Below are positions 17,467 through 22,500 of a stretch of 22,500 nt of DNA, in pieces. The DNA comes from Chondrilla cf. caribensis (lineage: Eukaryota; Porifera; Demospongiae; Chondrillida; Chondrillidae). The stretch's first letter is position 1, and every line of letters begins with the position of its first letter. Location of the stretch: assembly GCA_964020155.1 (NCBI GenBank), contig OZ026555.1, forward strand, positions 4,729,795 through 4,752,294, given 5' to 3'. Under the pieces are notes generated by a model, which was not told where the DNA came from, searched no databases, and saw nothing but the letters and a program-made list of their open reading frames with translations. A program made the position numbers and the translations under genes.

Positions 17467-22500
<5,034 letters not shown>

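Overview
This is a eukaryotic, almost certainly animal, nuclear window. It holds intron-rich genes with GT-AG junctions, protein sequences closest to metazoan orthologues, and introns filled with long (GT)n/(AC)n microsatellites and short minisatellites. The proteins are clearly animal but not vertebrate-like in detail. A marine invertebrate is my best guess, and a sponge-grade animal is possible, but the window does not settle it. All splice models were read by eye from frame continuity, family conservation and GT-AG sites.

Layout, left to right. Positions 1-1468: tandem and microsatellite repeats and a possible 3' end of an unrecognised plus-strand gene (exons 983-1075 and 1451-1468). Positions 1752-10536: a complete 17-exon MCM2 gene (892 aa), with a two-codon first coding exon and paired E2F-type sites just upstream. 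Positions 10756-17205: a complete 9-exon mitochondrial enoyl-CoA hydratase of the AUH/ECHDC2 type (302 aa), starting only about 220 bp after the MCM2 stop. Positions 17467-22500: the first 8 exons of P5CS (ALDH18A1), covering the whole glutamate-5-kinase half and the first residues toward the reductase half; the gene runs off the window.

Intron 5 of the AUH-like gene (12137-14646) holds two more genes. One, on the minus strand, is a two-exon gene (13125 to 12254) whose protein ends in an HHCC integrase-type zinc finger, with the intron cutting the finger between its His pair and its Cys pair. The other, on the plus strand, is an intronless 271-aa ECI1-like enoyl-CoA isomerase (13466-14281), so one crotonase-family gene sits inside another. 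The two nested genes are divergent and share a 340-bp spacer with E2F-like, YY1-like and E-box motifs. The ECI1-like protein has Ala where ECI1 enzymes carry their catalytic Glu.

Functionally, MCM2 belongs to the replicative helicase. The other recognisable genes act in mitochondrial carbon and amino-acid metabolism: leucine or fatty acyl-CoA hydration, unsaturated fatty-acid isomerisation, and proline/ornithine synthesis. I infer no operon. The compact head-to-tail spacing is still notable.

The most unusual points are the nested crotonase with the missing catalytic Glu, the spliced integrase-finger gene, three 5' splice sites formed by the first GT of a long (GT)n tract, and a repeat carrying a 17-bp minisatellite that occurs in two different MCM2 introns.
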